Notes under the pieces: model-generated
What the model saw: only the letters and a program-made list of their open reading frames with translations
Told to the model about the DNA's origin: nothing
Database searches by the model: none
DNA from: Coprobacter sp.
GTDB taxonomy: Bacteria > Bacteroidota > Bacteroidia > Bacteroidales > Coprobacteraceae
Reading direction: 5' to 3'
DNA length: 42,127 nt
NCBI GenBank assembly: GCA_022511245.1
Contig: JAFLRV010000004.1
Span: 1-42,127 of the forward strand
Shown here: piece by piece, positions 1 through 9,028 of the stretch
Layout of the letters: each line of letters begins with the position of its first letter
Numbering within the stretch: position 1 is the stretch's first letter
Translations under genes and position numbers: made by a program

Positions 1-389
1 TCTTCAATAACAAACGTATCGTATATCTCAAAAGGGAGTGAGAGTATCGTACTGGCCAGAAACAACAGGCCGAAAAAAAACAGCGTACTCCACAACAGCG
101 AGCCGGGAAACACCGTCTGGACCCACGCATCCATACGCCCGAAAAATCCGGTACAGAGCAACAGGACAACCAATGCGGTCATAACCGTATCGGTGATGCT
201 TGCAAAACGGTTGTTTATTGCAAAATAACGTTGCTGCTCGGCATATTGCCGTTCGTCGTACAGCCCGGCCAAAGCCGGTGGCAAATGGGGCGAAGCGGCC
301 CGGCGGTTAAGCCGTGACAGGAGTTGCTGTACCGCATATTCGGATACGACAAAACCCAAGATAATCCACCCGATAACATTGTATTCCAT
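1..389 (-). CDS. M48 family metallopeptidase (Ste24/CAAX protease-like), N-terminal fragment
   Basis: About 129 residues are visible before the gene runs off the window edge. The start is the ATG at 389, five bases after the tsaD stop, so the two are probably cotranscribed. The visible part has a first membrane segment (about residues 5-17), a soluble stretch with the motif LYDERQYAEQQRYF, then two more hydrophobic segments and the sequence LPFEIYDTFVIE. That last motif and its placement are typical of the membrane-spanning N-terminal domain of Ste24-type zinc proteases. The HExxH zinc site would lie outside the window, so catalytic competence cannot be judged. Known members are integral membrane proteases that cleave membrane-associated proteins. 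The family call is from remembered sequence similarity. Confidence 0.75.
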   Translation of the reverse strand, partial: MEYNVIGWIILGFVVSEYAVQQLLSRLNRRAASPHLPPALAGLYDERQYAEQQRYFAINNRFASITDTVMTALVVLLLCTGFFGRMDAWVQTVFPGSLLWSTLFFFGLLFLASTILSLPFEIYDTFVIE

Positions 390-394
390 AATCG

Positions 395-1414
395 TTATAA
401 TTCTATCCGGGCAAACGGAGCGGCATCGACAGGACAAAAATCGTTGTCGAGATATTTATAATAGCCGGTAATGGCCACCATAGCGGCATTGTCGGTCGTA
501 AACGAGAATTTGGGCAAACAGACATTCCATCCATACCGGGTCCCGTACTCCTCAAAAGCAGCCCGCACGGCCGAATTGGCCGATACGCCGCCAGCTACCG
601 CCACCTCCTTTATCCCCAAATCCTGAGCGGCTTTGCGCAACTTCTCCATGAGAATATCCACAATCGTGGCCTGCAAAGAGGCGCACAAATCGTTTTTATT
701 CTCCTCGATAAAATCGGGATTTTCTTTCATCCGGTCACGCAACAGATAAAGGAACGAGGTTTTCAGTCCGCTAAAGCTGTAATTGTATCCTGCAATATGC
801 GGTTTATTGAACCGGAAGGCTTTGTCGTTTCCCTCTTTGGCCAGCCGGTCGATAACCGGTCCGCCCGGATAGGGCAGCCCCATCACTTTGGCACATTTGT
901 CGAAAGCCTCGCCGGCAGCATCGTCGATAGTCTGTCCGATGACCTCCATATCTCTGTATGAACTTACTTTTATAATCTGAGAGTTTCCACCTGATACCAG
1001 CAGGCAGAGGAAAGGGAACGAGGGAGGTACGGCTTCGCTCCCGGCCTCCTTAATAAAGTGGGCCAGCACATGAGCCTGCAAATGGTTGACCTCCACCATA
1101 GGAATACCCAGTGCCGATGAAAAACCTTTGGCAAAAGAGGTGCCTACCAGCAATGAACCCATCAGACCGGGCCCTCTGGTAAACGCAACGGCACTCAGCT
1201 CTTTTTTCGACACACCGGCCCGCTTCAATGCCTCTGAAACCACCGGAATAATATTTTGCTGATGAGCTCTGGAAGCCAGTTCGGGAACAACCCCTCCGAA
1301 AGATTCATGGACAGCCTGACTTGATATTACATTCGACAGCAGCACCCCGTCCCGGATAACAGCCGCCGACGTGTCGTCGCAAGAAGACTCTATTCCTAAA
1401 ATTATTGTACTCAT
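395..1414 (-). CDS. tsaD: tRNA N6-adenosine threonylcarbamoyltransferase TsaD
   Basis: This is a 339-aa protein of the Kae1/TsaD family. With TsaB and TsaE partners elsewhere, the family transfers the threonylcarbamoyl group to A37 of tRNAs that read ANN codons. Visible signatures are the N-terminal ILGIESSCDDT, the iron-binding histidines H111 and H115 in VNHLQAHVLAHF, and SGGNSQII of the ASKHA nucleotide fold. A longer reading frame reaches back to 1459, but the ATG at 1414 begins exactly where the family begins, so I use that start. The gene is divergent from tamB and lies five bases upstream of the M48 protease gene, suggesting a two-gene transcript. The length is normal and nothing is missing. 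Confidence 0.97.
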   Translation of the reverse strand: MSTIILGIESSCDDTSAAVIRDGVLLSNVISSQAVHESFGGVVPELASRAHQQNIIPVVSEALKRAGVSKKELSAVAFTRGPGLMGSLLVGTSFAKGFSSALGIPMVEVNHLQAHVLAHFIKEAGSEAVPPSFPFLCLLVSGGNSQIIKVSSYRDMEVIGQTIDDAAGEAFDKCAKVMGLPYPGGPVIDRLAKEGNDKAFRFNKPHIAGYNYSFSGLKTSFLYLLRDRMKENPDFIEENKNDLCASLQATIVDILMEKLRKAAQDLGIKEVAVAGGVSANSAVRAAFEEYGTRYGWNVCLPKFSFTTDNAAMVAITGYYKYLDNDFCPVDAAPFARIEL

Positions 1415-1510
1415 AACTCTTCTCAAACGCATGTTTTTGCAGTGGACGAAATTACACAATAAAAAATAATTATTTCACAGCGGGGTCGAAAATTATTTCC
1501 CGAAAAATCA

Positions 1511-1518
1511 TAAATTTG
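1511..1518 (+). promoter_or_regulatory. Candidate -7 box for the tamB-like gene
   Basis: TAAATTTG matches the Bacteroidota -7 consensus TAnnTTTG and ends 12 bases before the chosen ATG at 1531. No TTTG lies at the expected -33 position, and the leader would be very short, so this is only moderately supported. Confidence 0.35.
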
Positions 1519-1530
1519 CGTCTCAATGGT

Positions 1531-4500
1531 ATGAAGACACTGTATAAAATATTCAAATACATCATTATCTGTGTAGTGGCTTTCACCGGCATGCTGTATG
1601 CGGGTCTCTATCTCCTTTTGCATATCCCCGCCGTACAACGGAAAGTCAAAGAGGTCAGCACAACCGAACTCAGCGAAAGACTGGGAGTGCCGGTGTCTGT
1701 GGGAGAGGTAACCATTTACCCGTTCGACAAAGTTGCCCTGTATGATGTCTGCCTGCCCGACCGGCAGAACGATACCCTGCTGTATGCCCGGAAAGTAATG
1801 GCGGGCGTAGAACTGACATCGCTGTTTAACCGTAAACTGACGTTCACGACGGCACACCTGCTGGATTTCGACATACGCCTGACCCGGAAAAATCCCGAAG
1901 CCGACTTAAATCTGCAATTCGTCATCGAGGCGTTCCGGCAGAAAGAGAAAAAAAAGAAATCGCCTTTCGATGTACAAATCAATACCGTTGTCATCCGACG
2001 GGGAAACATCTCCTACGACCTGCTCTCCGAACCGGAAAAAACGGTCTCCGGATTCGACAGGAACCACATCTCCGTCCGCAATTTCCTTTCCACCATATCG
2101 CTGAAATCTCTGCGCCGGGACTCTATCAATATCAATGTACGGCGGTTGAGTTTTGAGGAAAAATCCGGATTTGTCCTGCCCAAACTCTCTTTTAAACTGG
2201 CGGCAAACAACCGGGAGGCCTATTTTTCCCAATTTTCCCTGCAACTGAAACAGTCGCTTATCGCACTGAATACGGCCCATGTAGATTTGAGCCGGATGAA
2301 AGAGGTGTCCCAATTCTGCGACAGTTGCGACATACGGTTCGCCATCGACAACTCCCGGCTGGTATTTAACGATTTGGCTCCATTTGTACCGGCATTGCAA
2401 AATTTCAATACCCCCACCGATTTTTCCTGTTTCGTTGAAGGTGCCGTAAACCACCTGAAACTAAACCGGTTGCAGTTCAACTACGGAAAAGGAGATATCA
2501 TAGCGTCTCTGGAAGGAACCCTCGACGGCATTACCCGCATACAAGAGGCGTTCCTGTTCGGAAAAGTCAGCGACCTGCGGGCCACACCGGAAGGACTGGC
2601 CTCCATTATCAACAATTTCTCTTCAACAGACCAGCAAGTGTCTCCCGTACTCACCCGGTTGGGAATTACCCATTTTCAAGGCGAAATATCGGGATTCCTC
2701 AGCAATATGGTCATGTTCGGAACGCTCTCCGGAGATCCCGGAAAAATATCCGCCGACCTCATGCTCTCCCGCAATTTCGAGACACAGTCTCTGGCCTATC
2801 AAGGCAGTATCAAAACAGATGATTTCGACCTGCACCGGCTGTTCGGCAAAAACAACCTGTTCGGGTCGGTCGATTTAAACCTCGATCTCGACGGACGCCA
2901 TTATGTGAACGGAACCCCGACAGGCCAGCTCGCCGGACAAATAGGCCGCATCGAATACAACGGATACGCCTATGAAAACATCCAGCTCAACGGCGATTAT
3001 CAGGGGTCCCGGTTCGAAGGGGCTGCCATCATCGACAACGAAAACGGCTATCTCTCCCTGTTGGGAGCCATAGATCTGATGAATAAAAGACCTGAATTCG
3101 ATTTTATGGCATACGGCAGACATATCCGGCCCGAAGCCCTGAAACTGACCAACAAATACAAGGGTGCCGACCTCTCTTTCGGGATGCACGCCAATTTTAC
3201 CGGCAACTCGCTCGACAATGCAGAAGGAGAACTCTCCATTGACAGCGTAGAATTTATAAAAGGCGACGATTCTTTCTTTTTGAACCAATTTCGCATTATC
3301 GCACACAACGAAGATATTCCGCAGTATATACAGGTCCGCTCCGATATCCTCAACGGCGAGATTCAGGGGAAATATTCGTTCCAGTCGCTGAAAAACTCAC
3401 TTACCAACATTATCGCCTCCGTGCTGCCGGCCGTTGTGTCGCCCCCTGCTGAAAAGAAGAAATCCCCCAAAAGCATTCCGGTCGAAAATTCATTCAACTA
3501 CCTTTTCGAGATTAATCCGACCGAAGAGCTGTCCCGGATATTCGAACTGCCCGTTACACTGGCTTCCGGAGGCGAAATCGAAGGATTCTACAACGATACG
3601 GAAAACCGCTTCCGGCTGAATACGATTTTCCCTTCGCTGCAATACAAAAAGTCGAGATTCAACAACGTATTGCTGCACACGGAGAAAAAACAAGACAACC
3701 TCTCTCTGTCGGTTCGGGCCAGCAACACCAATAAAAAGAACAAAACACTTTTATGGGCGATTCAGGCCGATGCCTGCAACGACAATCTGGAAACCCGCAT
3801 TAACTGGAGCAACGCCGGAGAATCCACTTTCTGCGGCGAACTGTCGGCTTCTACCCGTTTCATCCGAACCGGAGCAAAAAAACCGGCGGCAACCATAGAA
3901 ATCAACCCGACGAATATCATTCTGAACGATTCGATATGGAAAATCCTGCCGGCCACCATTACCGCCGACTCCGGCAAGATAAACATCGAACATTTTGAAA
4001 TCCGGCACGACAAACAGTACCTTCATATCGACGGTATGGCGTCCAAATCGCCGGACGACGAGATAGACCTGCGGCTCAATGACCTCAGCCTCAACTATAT
4101 TTTTGAATCGCTGAACATTCCCAATGTCTCGTTCGGAGGACAGGCAACCGGAAATATCCTCGTCTCCGATTTGCTCTCCGGCGCCCCCCGACTAAACACC
4201 CATAAATTCCATGTCAAGGACTTCTCCTACAACGATGCCGTTTTCGGAGACCTTAACCTGTACAGCCAGTGGGAAAACGAGAGTCAAGGCATTCTGTTGC
4301 AAGGTAGCGTTTCCCAGCACGGACATCCCGATACGGGGATATACGGACACATATTCCCCACCAAAGACTCGCTGCATCTCTCTTTCGACGCCCACTATCT
4401 GAACCTCGATTTTCTGCGCCCGTTCATCGGCAACATCCTGACCGGATTCACCGGACGAGCTTCCGGGAAAGTCGACTTTTACGGAAAATTCAACGCCCTC

Positions 4501-6045
4501 ACCGTTACAGGCGATGCCTATGCCCAAAACGTAACATTCGGTATCGATTACCTGAATACGGTCTATTCTCTCTCCGACAGCATTCATCTGACCCCCAACC
4601 TGATACGATTCGAAAATGTGACCGTGTCAGACAAATTCGGACGCACCGGGCTGGCCAGAGGACGGCTCGAACACAACCATTTCAAAAACATGACATACGA
4701 TATCGGTATCTCCGACGTACACAATATGCTGGTATTCGATGTGACCGAACTGATTAATCCGGATTACTACGGTACGGTATTCGGTTCAGGAACAGCCTCC
4801 ATTACCGGAGACATGGCCCGGACCAATATCGATGTGAACATGAGAACCGACGACAATTCCAAATTTACGTTCGTACTTACCGGCAGCGAAACAGCCAGCG
4901 ATTATCCCTTTATCACTTTTGTAAACAAAGCGCAGGAAATGCGGCGGCAAGAGGGAGCGAACCCGACCGGACAGCCACTGCCAACCCCCAACCCAAAACC
5001 GGAAAATCCGGCCAATACCCATGTCATCAACGTCAATCTCCAAATCGACGCCACACCTGAAGCCACCATGCAAATCGTTATGGACCCGGTGACAGGAGAC
5101 CTCATCAAAGCCAACGGGACAGGCGGAATCCGGCTCGAATACAATACATTCGCCGACATGAAGATGTACGGGACCTACACGCTGGAAAAAGGAAGCTACA
5201 GTTTCAACCTGCAAGACCTGATTACCCGGTTGTTCAACATCAAATCCGGCAGTTCGATTTCGTTTCGGGGCGACCCGCTGGAAGCCTATCTCGACATTAC
5301 GGCCACCTACTCTTTGACCGCAAATCTGACAGACCTGTCCGAAAGTTTCGCCCAAGAAAAAGAGCTGAGCCGTACCAGCGTACCGGTAAACACCGTATTG
5401 AGCGTATCGGAAAATCTCCAGCATCCCGACCTGAAATTCGACATCGAATTCCCCACCCTGACACAGGATATCGACCGGCAGGTACGAAGCATCATCAGCA
5501 CCGAAGAGATGATGAACCGGCAAATCATCTACCTGCTGGCGCTGGGGAAATTCTATACGCCCGACTACATGAATACGGGCCAACGCAGCAACGAACTGGC
5601 ATCGGTCGCATCCTCGACATTGTCATCGCAATTAAACAACATGCTGGGACAAATCAGCGACAAACTGAACATCGGCACCAATATCCGAAGCGACAAAGGC
5701 GATTTTTCCGATGTCGAAGTCGAACTGGCCCTGTCCAGCCAGCTGCTCAACAACCGGCTTATCCTGAACGGGAACTTCGGATACCGTGACAATCAGGTCA
5801 ACAGCAATGCTTTCGTAGGCGACTTCGACCTCGAATACCTGCTCAACAAAAGCGGTAATATGCGGCTCAAAGCCTACAACCACTACAACGACCGCAACTA
5901 CTACATCAAATCGGCGCTCACCACACAAGGGGTCGGCGTGATGTTCAAACGGGATTTCAGCCGCCTTTCCGAAATCTTCAACCAAATATCGGACAATATG
6001 GCCAAACGCCGCCAGAAACGGGCAGAAAAACGAGACAGGGAATAA
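1531..6045 (+). CDS. tamB: TamB-like translocation and assembly module protein (DUF490)
   Basis: This is a very large (1504 aa) AsmA/TamB-type protein. One N-terminal membrane segment (about residues 8-30) is followed by a long, mostly beta-rich repetitive body. The C-terminal TamB domain (roughly the last 350 residues) shows AYLDITATYSLTANL, phrases such as GNIGI-like beta repeats, and DFDLEYLLNKSGNMRLKAYN near the end. TamB-family proteins span the periplasm and are linked to outer-membrane protein assembly and, more recently, to phospholipid transport. A TTG-initiated frame begins at 1516, but the ATG at 1531 gives a normal MKTLYK signal anchor. A proline/asparagine-rich linker precedes the C-terminal domain. 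No TamA partner is adjacent. Divergence from tsaD is an arrangement I have seen in Bacteroidota. Confidence 0.9.
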   Translation: MKTLYKIFKYIIICVVAFTGMLYAGLYLLLHIPAVQRKVKEVSTTELSERLGVPVSVGEVTIYPFDKVALYDVCLPDRQNDTLLYARKVMAGVELTSLFNRKLTFTTAHLLDFDIRLTRKNPEADLNLQFVIEAFRQKEKKKKSPFDVQINTVVIRRGNISYDLLSEPEKTVSGFDRNHISVRNFLSTISLKSLRRDSININVRRLSFEEKSGFVLPKLSFKLAANNREAYFSQFSLQLKQSLIALNTAHVDLSRMKEVSQFCDSCDIRFAIDNSRLVFNDLAPFVPALQNFNTPTDFSCFVEGAVNHLKLNRLQFNYGKGDIIASLEGTLDGITRIQEAFLFGKVSDLRATPEGLASIINNFSSTDQQVSPVLTRLGITHFQGEISGFLSNMVMFGTLSGDPGKISADLMLSRNFETQSLAYQGSIKTDDFDLHRLFGKNNLFGSVDLNLDLDGRHYVNGTPTGQLAGQIGRIEYNGYAYENIQLNGDYQGSRFEGAAIIDNENGYLSLLGAIDLMNKRPEFDFMAYGRHIRPEALKLTNKYKGADLSFGMHANFTGNSLDNAEGELSIDSVEFIKGDDSFFLNQFRIIAHNEDIPQYIQVRSDILNGEIQGKYSFQSLKNSLTNIIASVLPAVVSPPAEKKKSPKSIPVENSFNYLFEINPTEELSRIFELPVTLASGGEIEGFYNDTENRFRLNTIFPSLQYKKSRFNNVLLHTEKKQDNLSLSVRASNTNKKNKTLLWAIQADACNDNLETRINWSNAGESTFCGELSASTRFIRTGAKKPAATIEINPTNIILNDSIWKILPATITADSGKINIEHFEIRHDKQYLHIDGMASKSPDDEIDLRLNDLSLNYIFESLNIPNVSFGGQATGNILVSDLLSGAPRLNTHKFHVKDFSYNDAVFGDLNLYSQWENESQGILLQGSVSQHGHPDTGIYGHIFPTKDSLHLSFDAHYLNLDFLRPFIGNILTGFTGRASGKVDFYGKFNALTVTGDAYAQNVTFGIDYLNTVYSLSDSIHLTPNLIRFENVTVSDKFGRTGLARGRLEHNHFKNMTYDIGISDVHNMLVFDVTELINPDYYGTVFGSGTASITGDMARTNIDVNMRTDDNSKFTFVLTGSETASDYPFITFVNKAQEMRRQEGANPTGQPLPTPNPKPENPANTHVINVNLQIDATPEATMQIVMDPVTGDLIKANGTGGIRLEYNTFADMKMYGTYTLEKGSYSFNLQDLITRLFNIKSGSSISFRGDPLEAYLDITATYSLTANLTDLSESFAQEKELSRTSVPVNTVLSVSENLQHPDLKFDIEFPTLTQDIDRQVRSIISTEEMMNRQIIYLLALGKFYTPDYMNTGQRSNELASVASSTLSSQLNNMLGQISDKLNIGTNIRSDKGDFSDVEVELALSSQLLNNRLILNGNFGYRDNQVNSNAFVGDFDLEYLLNKSGNMRLKAYNHYNDRNYYIKSALTTQGVGVMFKRDFSRLSEIFNQISDNMAKRRQKRAEKRDRE

Positions 6046-6051
6046 CATAAA

Positions 6052-6084
6052 AAATGGGTTACAGCATAGCCGCATAACCCATTT
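6052..6084. terminator. Bidirectional terminator hairpin between tamB and the DUF4241 gene
   Basis: A perfect 10-bp inverted repeat pairs AAATGGGTTA (6052-6061) with TAACCCATTT (6075-6084) around a 13-base loop, with A/T-rich flanks on both sides. It lies between convergent genes and so can end transcription in both directions. The minus-strand reading carries the better T tract. Confidence 0.75.
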
Positions 6085-6110
6085 CTTCCATTATTATTTC
6101 TGTATGTTAT

Positions 6111-6851
6111 TTACTCTTCCTCGCAATACGTCTGCTCGATATCGATAAAGAAGATAACAAGCTGGCAGATATTGCCGTTTTCGTCGAATCCCCAGTAAAC
6201 GGGATAGGCTCCGTCGCCGAAACCGCTTTGGAAAACGGGGAGATGATAGTCAGTACCCGGAATTTGCCAGTTAATCCAGTCTCCGTCCACACGCTGGTAT
6301 TCGGGATGTTCCTGATAACTCTTTTCAAAAAGAGGAGAAAAATAATCGTTATAATACTCTTTTCCGGGATTTTCCCGATGCCACTGTTCCCACCAGTCAC
6401 AAAACGCCTGATGAACCTCTTTGTCACAAATACATCCCAATCCGGCATCGACATTGAAACCGAAATACATATCTCCGTCCAGTTCAGATAAATCTTCATC
6501 TCCGATCAAGGCTTCATAAAAATGAACGGGACGGGATTCGGAGAACCGGAGCCGGACGGCAGCATAACGGGCACAATCACCCTCTCCGTCGGGTTTGACA
6601 ACACAAACCTCCGTACGGTACGTCCCGGCAGGAACTGAGCAGAAATAGGGTTTTTCCTCCCGCTGAACAAGATACACAAACGGGTCCCGTACCAGCACCT
6701 GTCCACTGGGCAGACTGCACGGCCCTATATCCATCACATCTAATCGGGCAGTAGCTATCTGCGACTGCTCGAAATAGGCATTCAAATCTACCGGAGGAAC
6801 ACTTTTGTCTTTCACCTGTTCCCACTGCTCTAACCACTCTTTTGCAGGCAT
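6111..6851 (-). CDS. DUF4241 domain-containing protein
   Basis: This 246-aa protein has no signal peptide or membrane segment and is predicted cytoplasmic. The pattern LPSGQVLVRDPFVYL (about residues 47-61), then VPAGTYRTEV and, near the end, GDGAYPVYWGFDENGNICQLVIFF, matches my memory of the DUF4241 family, whose biochemical role is unknown. It is acidic and rich in tryptophan and tyrosine. It starts 25 bases downstream of the WG-repeat lipoprotein stop on the same strand, so the two are probably one transcript driven by the promoter at 7400-7430. It ends facing tamB across a shared terminator. The family call is fairly confident. I do not propose a function. Confidence 0.7.
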   Translation of the reverse strand: MPAKEWLEQWEQVKDKSVPPVDLNAYFEQSQIATARLDVMDIGPCSLPSGQVLVRDPFVYLVQREEKPYFCSVPAGTYRTEVCVVKPDGEGDCARYAAVRLRFSESRPVHFYEALIGDEDLSELDGDMYFGFNVDAGLGCICDKEVHQAFCDWWEQWHRENPGKEYYNDYFSPLFEKSYQEHPEYQRVDGDWINWQIPGTDYHLPVFQSGFGDGAYPVYWGFDENGNICQLVIFFIDIEQTYCEEE

Positions 6852-6876
6852 ATCGCTATCTCTTTTTTAATAAAGT

Positions 6877-7332
6877 TTACCGGCCTCTTTTAGTTTGAGA
6901 CTGGGACTGAGGTTGTTGCGGCTGTGCCTGCGGCTGATTCTGCGGTCGGGGCTGAACCTGAGGTTGAGCCGGAGAACCGGGTTGGGGCGCCGGCTGTTTC
7001 TGCGTCTTGCCCTGCTTGTCTATATAGTGCCATTTGTTGCTTTCCCATGCCGGATTCGCACCGCCGGGAGGTGGCGGAGGCGTGGCGGGCATTCCTTTTT
7101 TCGTGACTTTGGCCTGCCCGTTCTCAAACGGATAACCGAAAGCATATTTGGGTCTGACCACGACCTTCCCCGCCTGATTGGTATAACCGATACGGCCGTG
7201 CTTATCGACAATACGGCGCATGCCGTCGTGATAGATATCGTCTCGGTTGTCGTACCGGTAAACGGTGTAATTGCCCGGAATACATCCGACCATAAACAGC
7301 AAAGTCATGGAATAAACAAACTTTTTCATCAT
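6877..7332 (-). CDS. WG-repeat lipoprotein with a Pro/Gln-rich C-terminal tail
   Basis: This 151-aa protein starts with a lipoprotein signal (MMKKFVYSMTLLFMVGC, lipobox cysteine near residue 17). It then carries a WG-type repeat unit, RIGYTNQAGKVVVRPKYAFG followed by YPFENGQAKVT, and a second partial unit ending in WHYIDKQGKTQ. The last 40 or so residues are almost only proline, glutamine, alanine and serine, ending in KRGR. WG repeats occur in secreted or surface proteins of unknown function, and the tail could be a flexible cell-wall spacer. CATCAT gives two adjacent possible start codons (7332 or 7329). A strong -33/-7 promoter lies about 70 bases upstream, and DUF4241 follows in the same transcript. 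Confidence 0.7.
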   Translation of the reverse strand: MMKKFVYSMTLLFMVGCIPGNYTVYRYDNRDDIYHDGMRRIVDKHGRIGYTNQAGKVVVRPKYAFGYPFENGQAKVTKKGMPATPPPPPGGANPAWESNKWHYIDKQGKTQKQPAPQPGSPAQPQVQPRPQNQPQAQPQQPQSQSQTKRGR

Positions 7333-7399
7333 ATCGAGATATTATGGTTATTTTCATCCAAGAGACATCCGAATTTATTCTCCGTCGCCCCTCACTGCA

Positions 7400-7430
7400 C
7401 AAAAATAGGAAAAAAGAAAACGAAGACAAA
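7400..7430 (-). promoter_or_regulatory. Bacteroidota-type promoter for the WG lipoprotein / DUF4241 pair
   Basis: Read on the minus strand, TTTG (7430-7427) is followed 19 bases later by TATTTTTG (7407-7400), an exact fit to TTTG-N19-TAnnTTTG. It would give a leader of about 60 bases. Confidence 0.6.
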
Positions 7431-7433
7431 CCT

Positions 7434-7460
7434 TTTGTATCAACTATTTTCATACCTTTG
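7434..7460 (+). promoter_or_regulatory. Candidate promoter for the DUF4836 operon
   Basis: TACCTTTG (7453-7460) matches the TAnnTTTG -7 box and lies 37 bases before the ATG at 7498. A TTTG at 7434-7437 is only 15 bases upstream, closer than the usual 19-21, so the -33 assignment is doubtful. It is back to back with the minus-strand promoter at 7400-7430. Confidence 0.4.
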
Positions 7461-7497
7461 TATAATCGGTAAAAAATACAATCGAAACATAACCATA

Positions 7498-9021
7498 ATG
7501 AAAACTTGTTTTACATTTTTAAAAAGCTGGGCAATATTTGCCATCGCGGTTTTCACCCTGTTTTCCTGTAAAAAACAAAACAGCGACTACCTGCAATCGA
7601 TTCCGGCAGACGCCGATATGGTGGTCTCGCTCAATCTGCAAAATTTAATCGAGAAAGGAGATATAGCCGCACTGTTGAAAAATCCCCGCATAGAAAAAGC
7701 GGTGCAACAGGGATTAAACAACCTCTCTCCCGAAAGCCGGACAGTCATGGAGGAAATTTTGCGCCATCCGCAGGAAGCCGGACTTTCGTTGAAAGACAAT
7801 ATCGTTTTCTTTTTCAATATAACCGAAAATGAGTTCGGCCTGCTGTCGAAAATCGAAGACCGGAAAAAATTCGAAAACACGCTTTCCGCCTTGTTTTCCG
7901 CAAACGGCTCCGGGCAAAAAATCGGCCAGCACGGTAACGGCTGTTTTTTGGAGATGGGCAACGGTTTTGTCTGTGCATTCGACGACGATAAAGCGGTGCT
8001 TTTCGGGAGACCTTACCTCCTGACAGGAATGAAGGATGAAGCTCTCCAACTGCTGAATCAGAAAAAAGAGCAGAGTTTGTTGTCGAACGACGGATTTACC
8101 CGATTCCTGCAATCAAAGAAAGACATCGACATCTGGGTATCCTTGTCTGTATACACCCGTCAAAATCCGGTCTACACAGCGATTCTCCCGGAAGGATTGA
8201 CCAACGACATGTACATTACCCACCACATCGATTTCCAGCAAGGAAAAATTGTCGACAATATTGAAAACCTATGCGGCAATTCCGACGGACAGAAATCATG
8301 GGAACATTTCTTATCTTTCATCGGCAATTCGGCGAACGATTTTCTACCCTATTTCCCGGAAAATACATGGGGAATCTGGAGTCTTGACCTCAACGGAAAG
8401 AAACTGTATGATATCCTTTCCGAAAATCCCTATTTTGCCCTGATGAGCGACAATGTATCGGGCGAAATAGACTTGCAGGGGCTTATCGGTTCCATCGACG
8501 GAAACATAACCGTCGGAATGACGGGGCTTTCCGCAAACGATGTATTCGGATATATGCCGCATCTCACGCTGCTGGTTGCGGTCAAAGACCATTCGCTGCT
8601 GGACTTTCTGAAGCAGAACCTGCAACTGCTGAATGTATCGGCTCTCGCCGACAACCAGTACAAAGTGAACTGGAGCGGAACAGACATCTATTTCGGACTG
8701 ATAGACAAACACATTCTTTACATCTCGACCGATACAAAAGTCCCCCGAAAAGCCGCTGCCCCATTTTCGGAAACGCCGGCGGCCAAAATTTTCAAATCGG
8801 GAGGTGCTATGGCCATCGATATGAAACCCTTGCGGCAATGTTTATCTTTGATATTGCCGGCCAAAGATTATTCCCAAATCGACACATGGTTATCGACCAT
8901 CTCTTCGATTGAATCCCAATCGGAGAATCTGTCGGGCAAACTCACCATTCACATGAGCAATGTGTCGGAAAATGCCTTGTCCACGATTTTAAGAAGTATC
9001 GAAAGCCGGACACAACCCTAA
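7498..9021 (+). CDS. DUF4836 family lipoprotein
   Basis: This is a 507-aa protein. A much longer upstream frame is fortuitous: the ATG at 7498 starts a clear lipoprotein signal with lipobox LFSC and cysteine 24. The mature part begins SIPADADMVVSLNLQNLIEKG, a hallmark of the Bacteroidota family DUF4836, where paired domains contain phrases such as KDNIVFFFN and FLPYFPENTWGIWSLDLNGKKLYD. The function is unknown. The protein is expected to be anchored in the inner or outer membrane facing the periplasm. The gene leads a plus-strand operon with an ABC ATPase seven bases downstream and an FtsX-like permease, so it may be the extracytoplasmic partner of that transporter. The family call is strong; the link to the transporter is inference from context. 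Confidence 0.85.
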   Translation: MKTCFTFLKSWAIFAIAVFTLFSCKKQNSDYLQSIPADADMVVSLNLQNLIEKGDIAALLKNPRIEKAVQQGLNNLSPESRTVMEEILRHPQEAGLSLKDNIVFFFNITENEFGLLSKIEDRKKFENTLSALFSANGSGQKIGQHGNGCFLEMGNGFVCAFDDDKAVLFGRPYLLTGMKDEALQLLNQKKEQSLLSNDGFTRFLQSKKDIDIWVSLSVYTRQNPVYTAILPEGLTNDMYITHHIDFQQGKIVDNIENLCGNSDGQKSWEHFLSFIGNSANDFLPYFPENTWGIWSLDLNGKKLYDILSENPYFALMSDNVSGEIDLQGLIGSIDGNITVGMTGLSANDVFGYMPHLTLLVAVKDHSLLDFLKQNLQLLNVSALADNQYKVNWSGTDIYFGLIDKHILYISTDTKVPRKAAAPFSETPAAKIFKSGGAMAIDMKPLRQCLSLILPAKDYSQIDTWLSTISSIESQSENLSGKLTIHMSNVSENALSTILRSIESRTQP

Positions 9022-9028
9022 GCTCCCT

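Noticed and set aside
6895-7497. Upstream extension of the DUF4836 reading frame
   Set aside because: It is antisense to the WG lipoprotein gene and crosses two promoters. The lipoprotein signal at 7498 is the obvious start.
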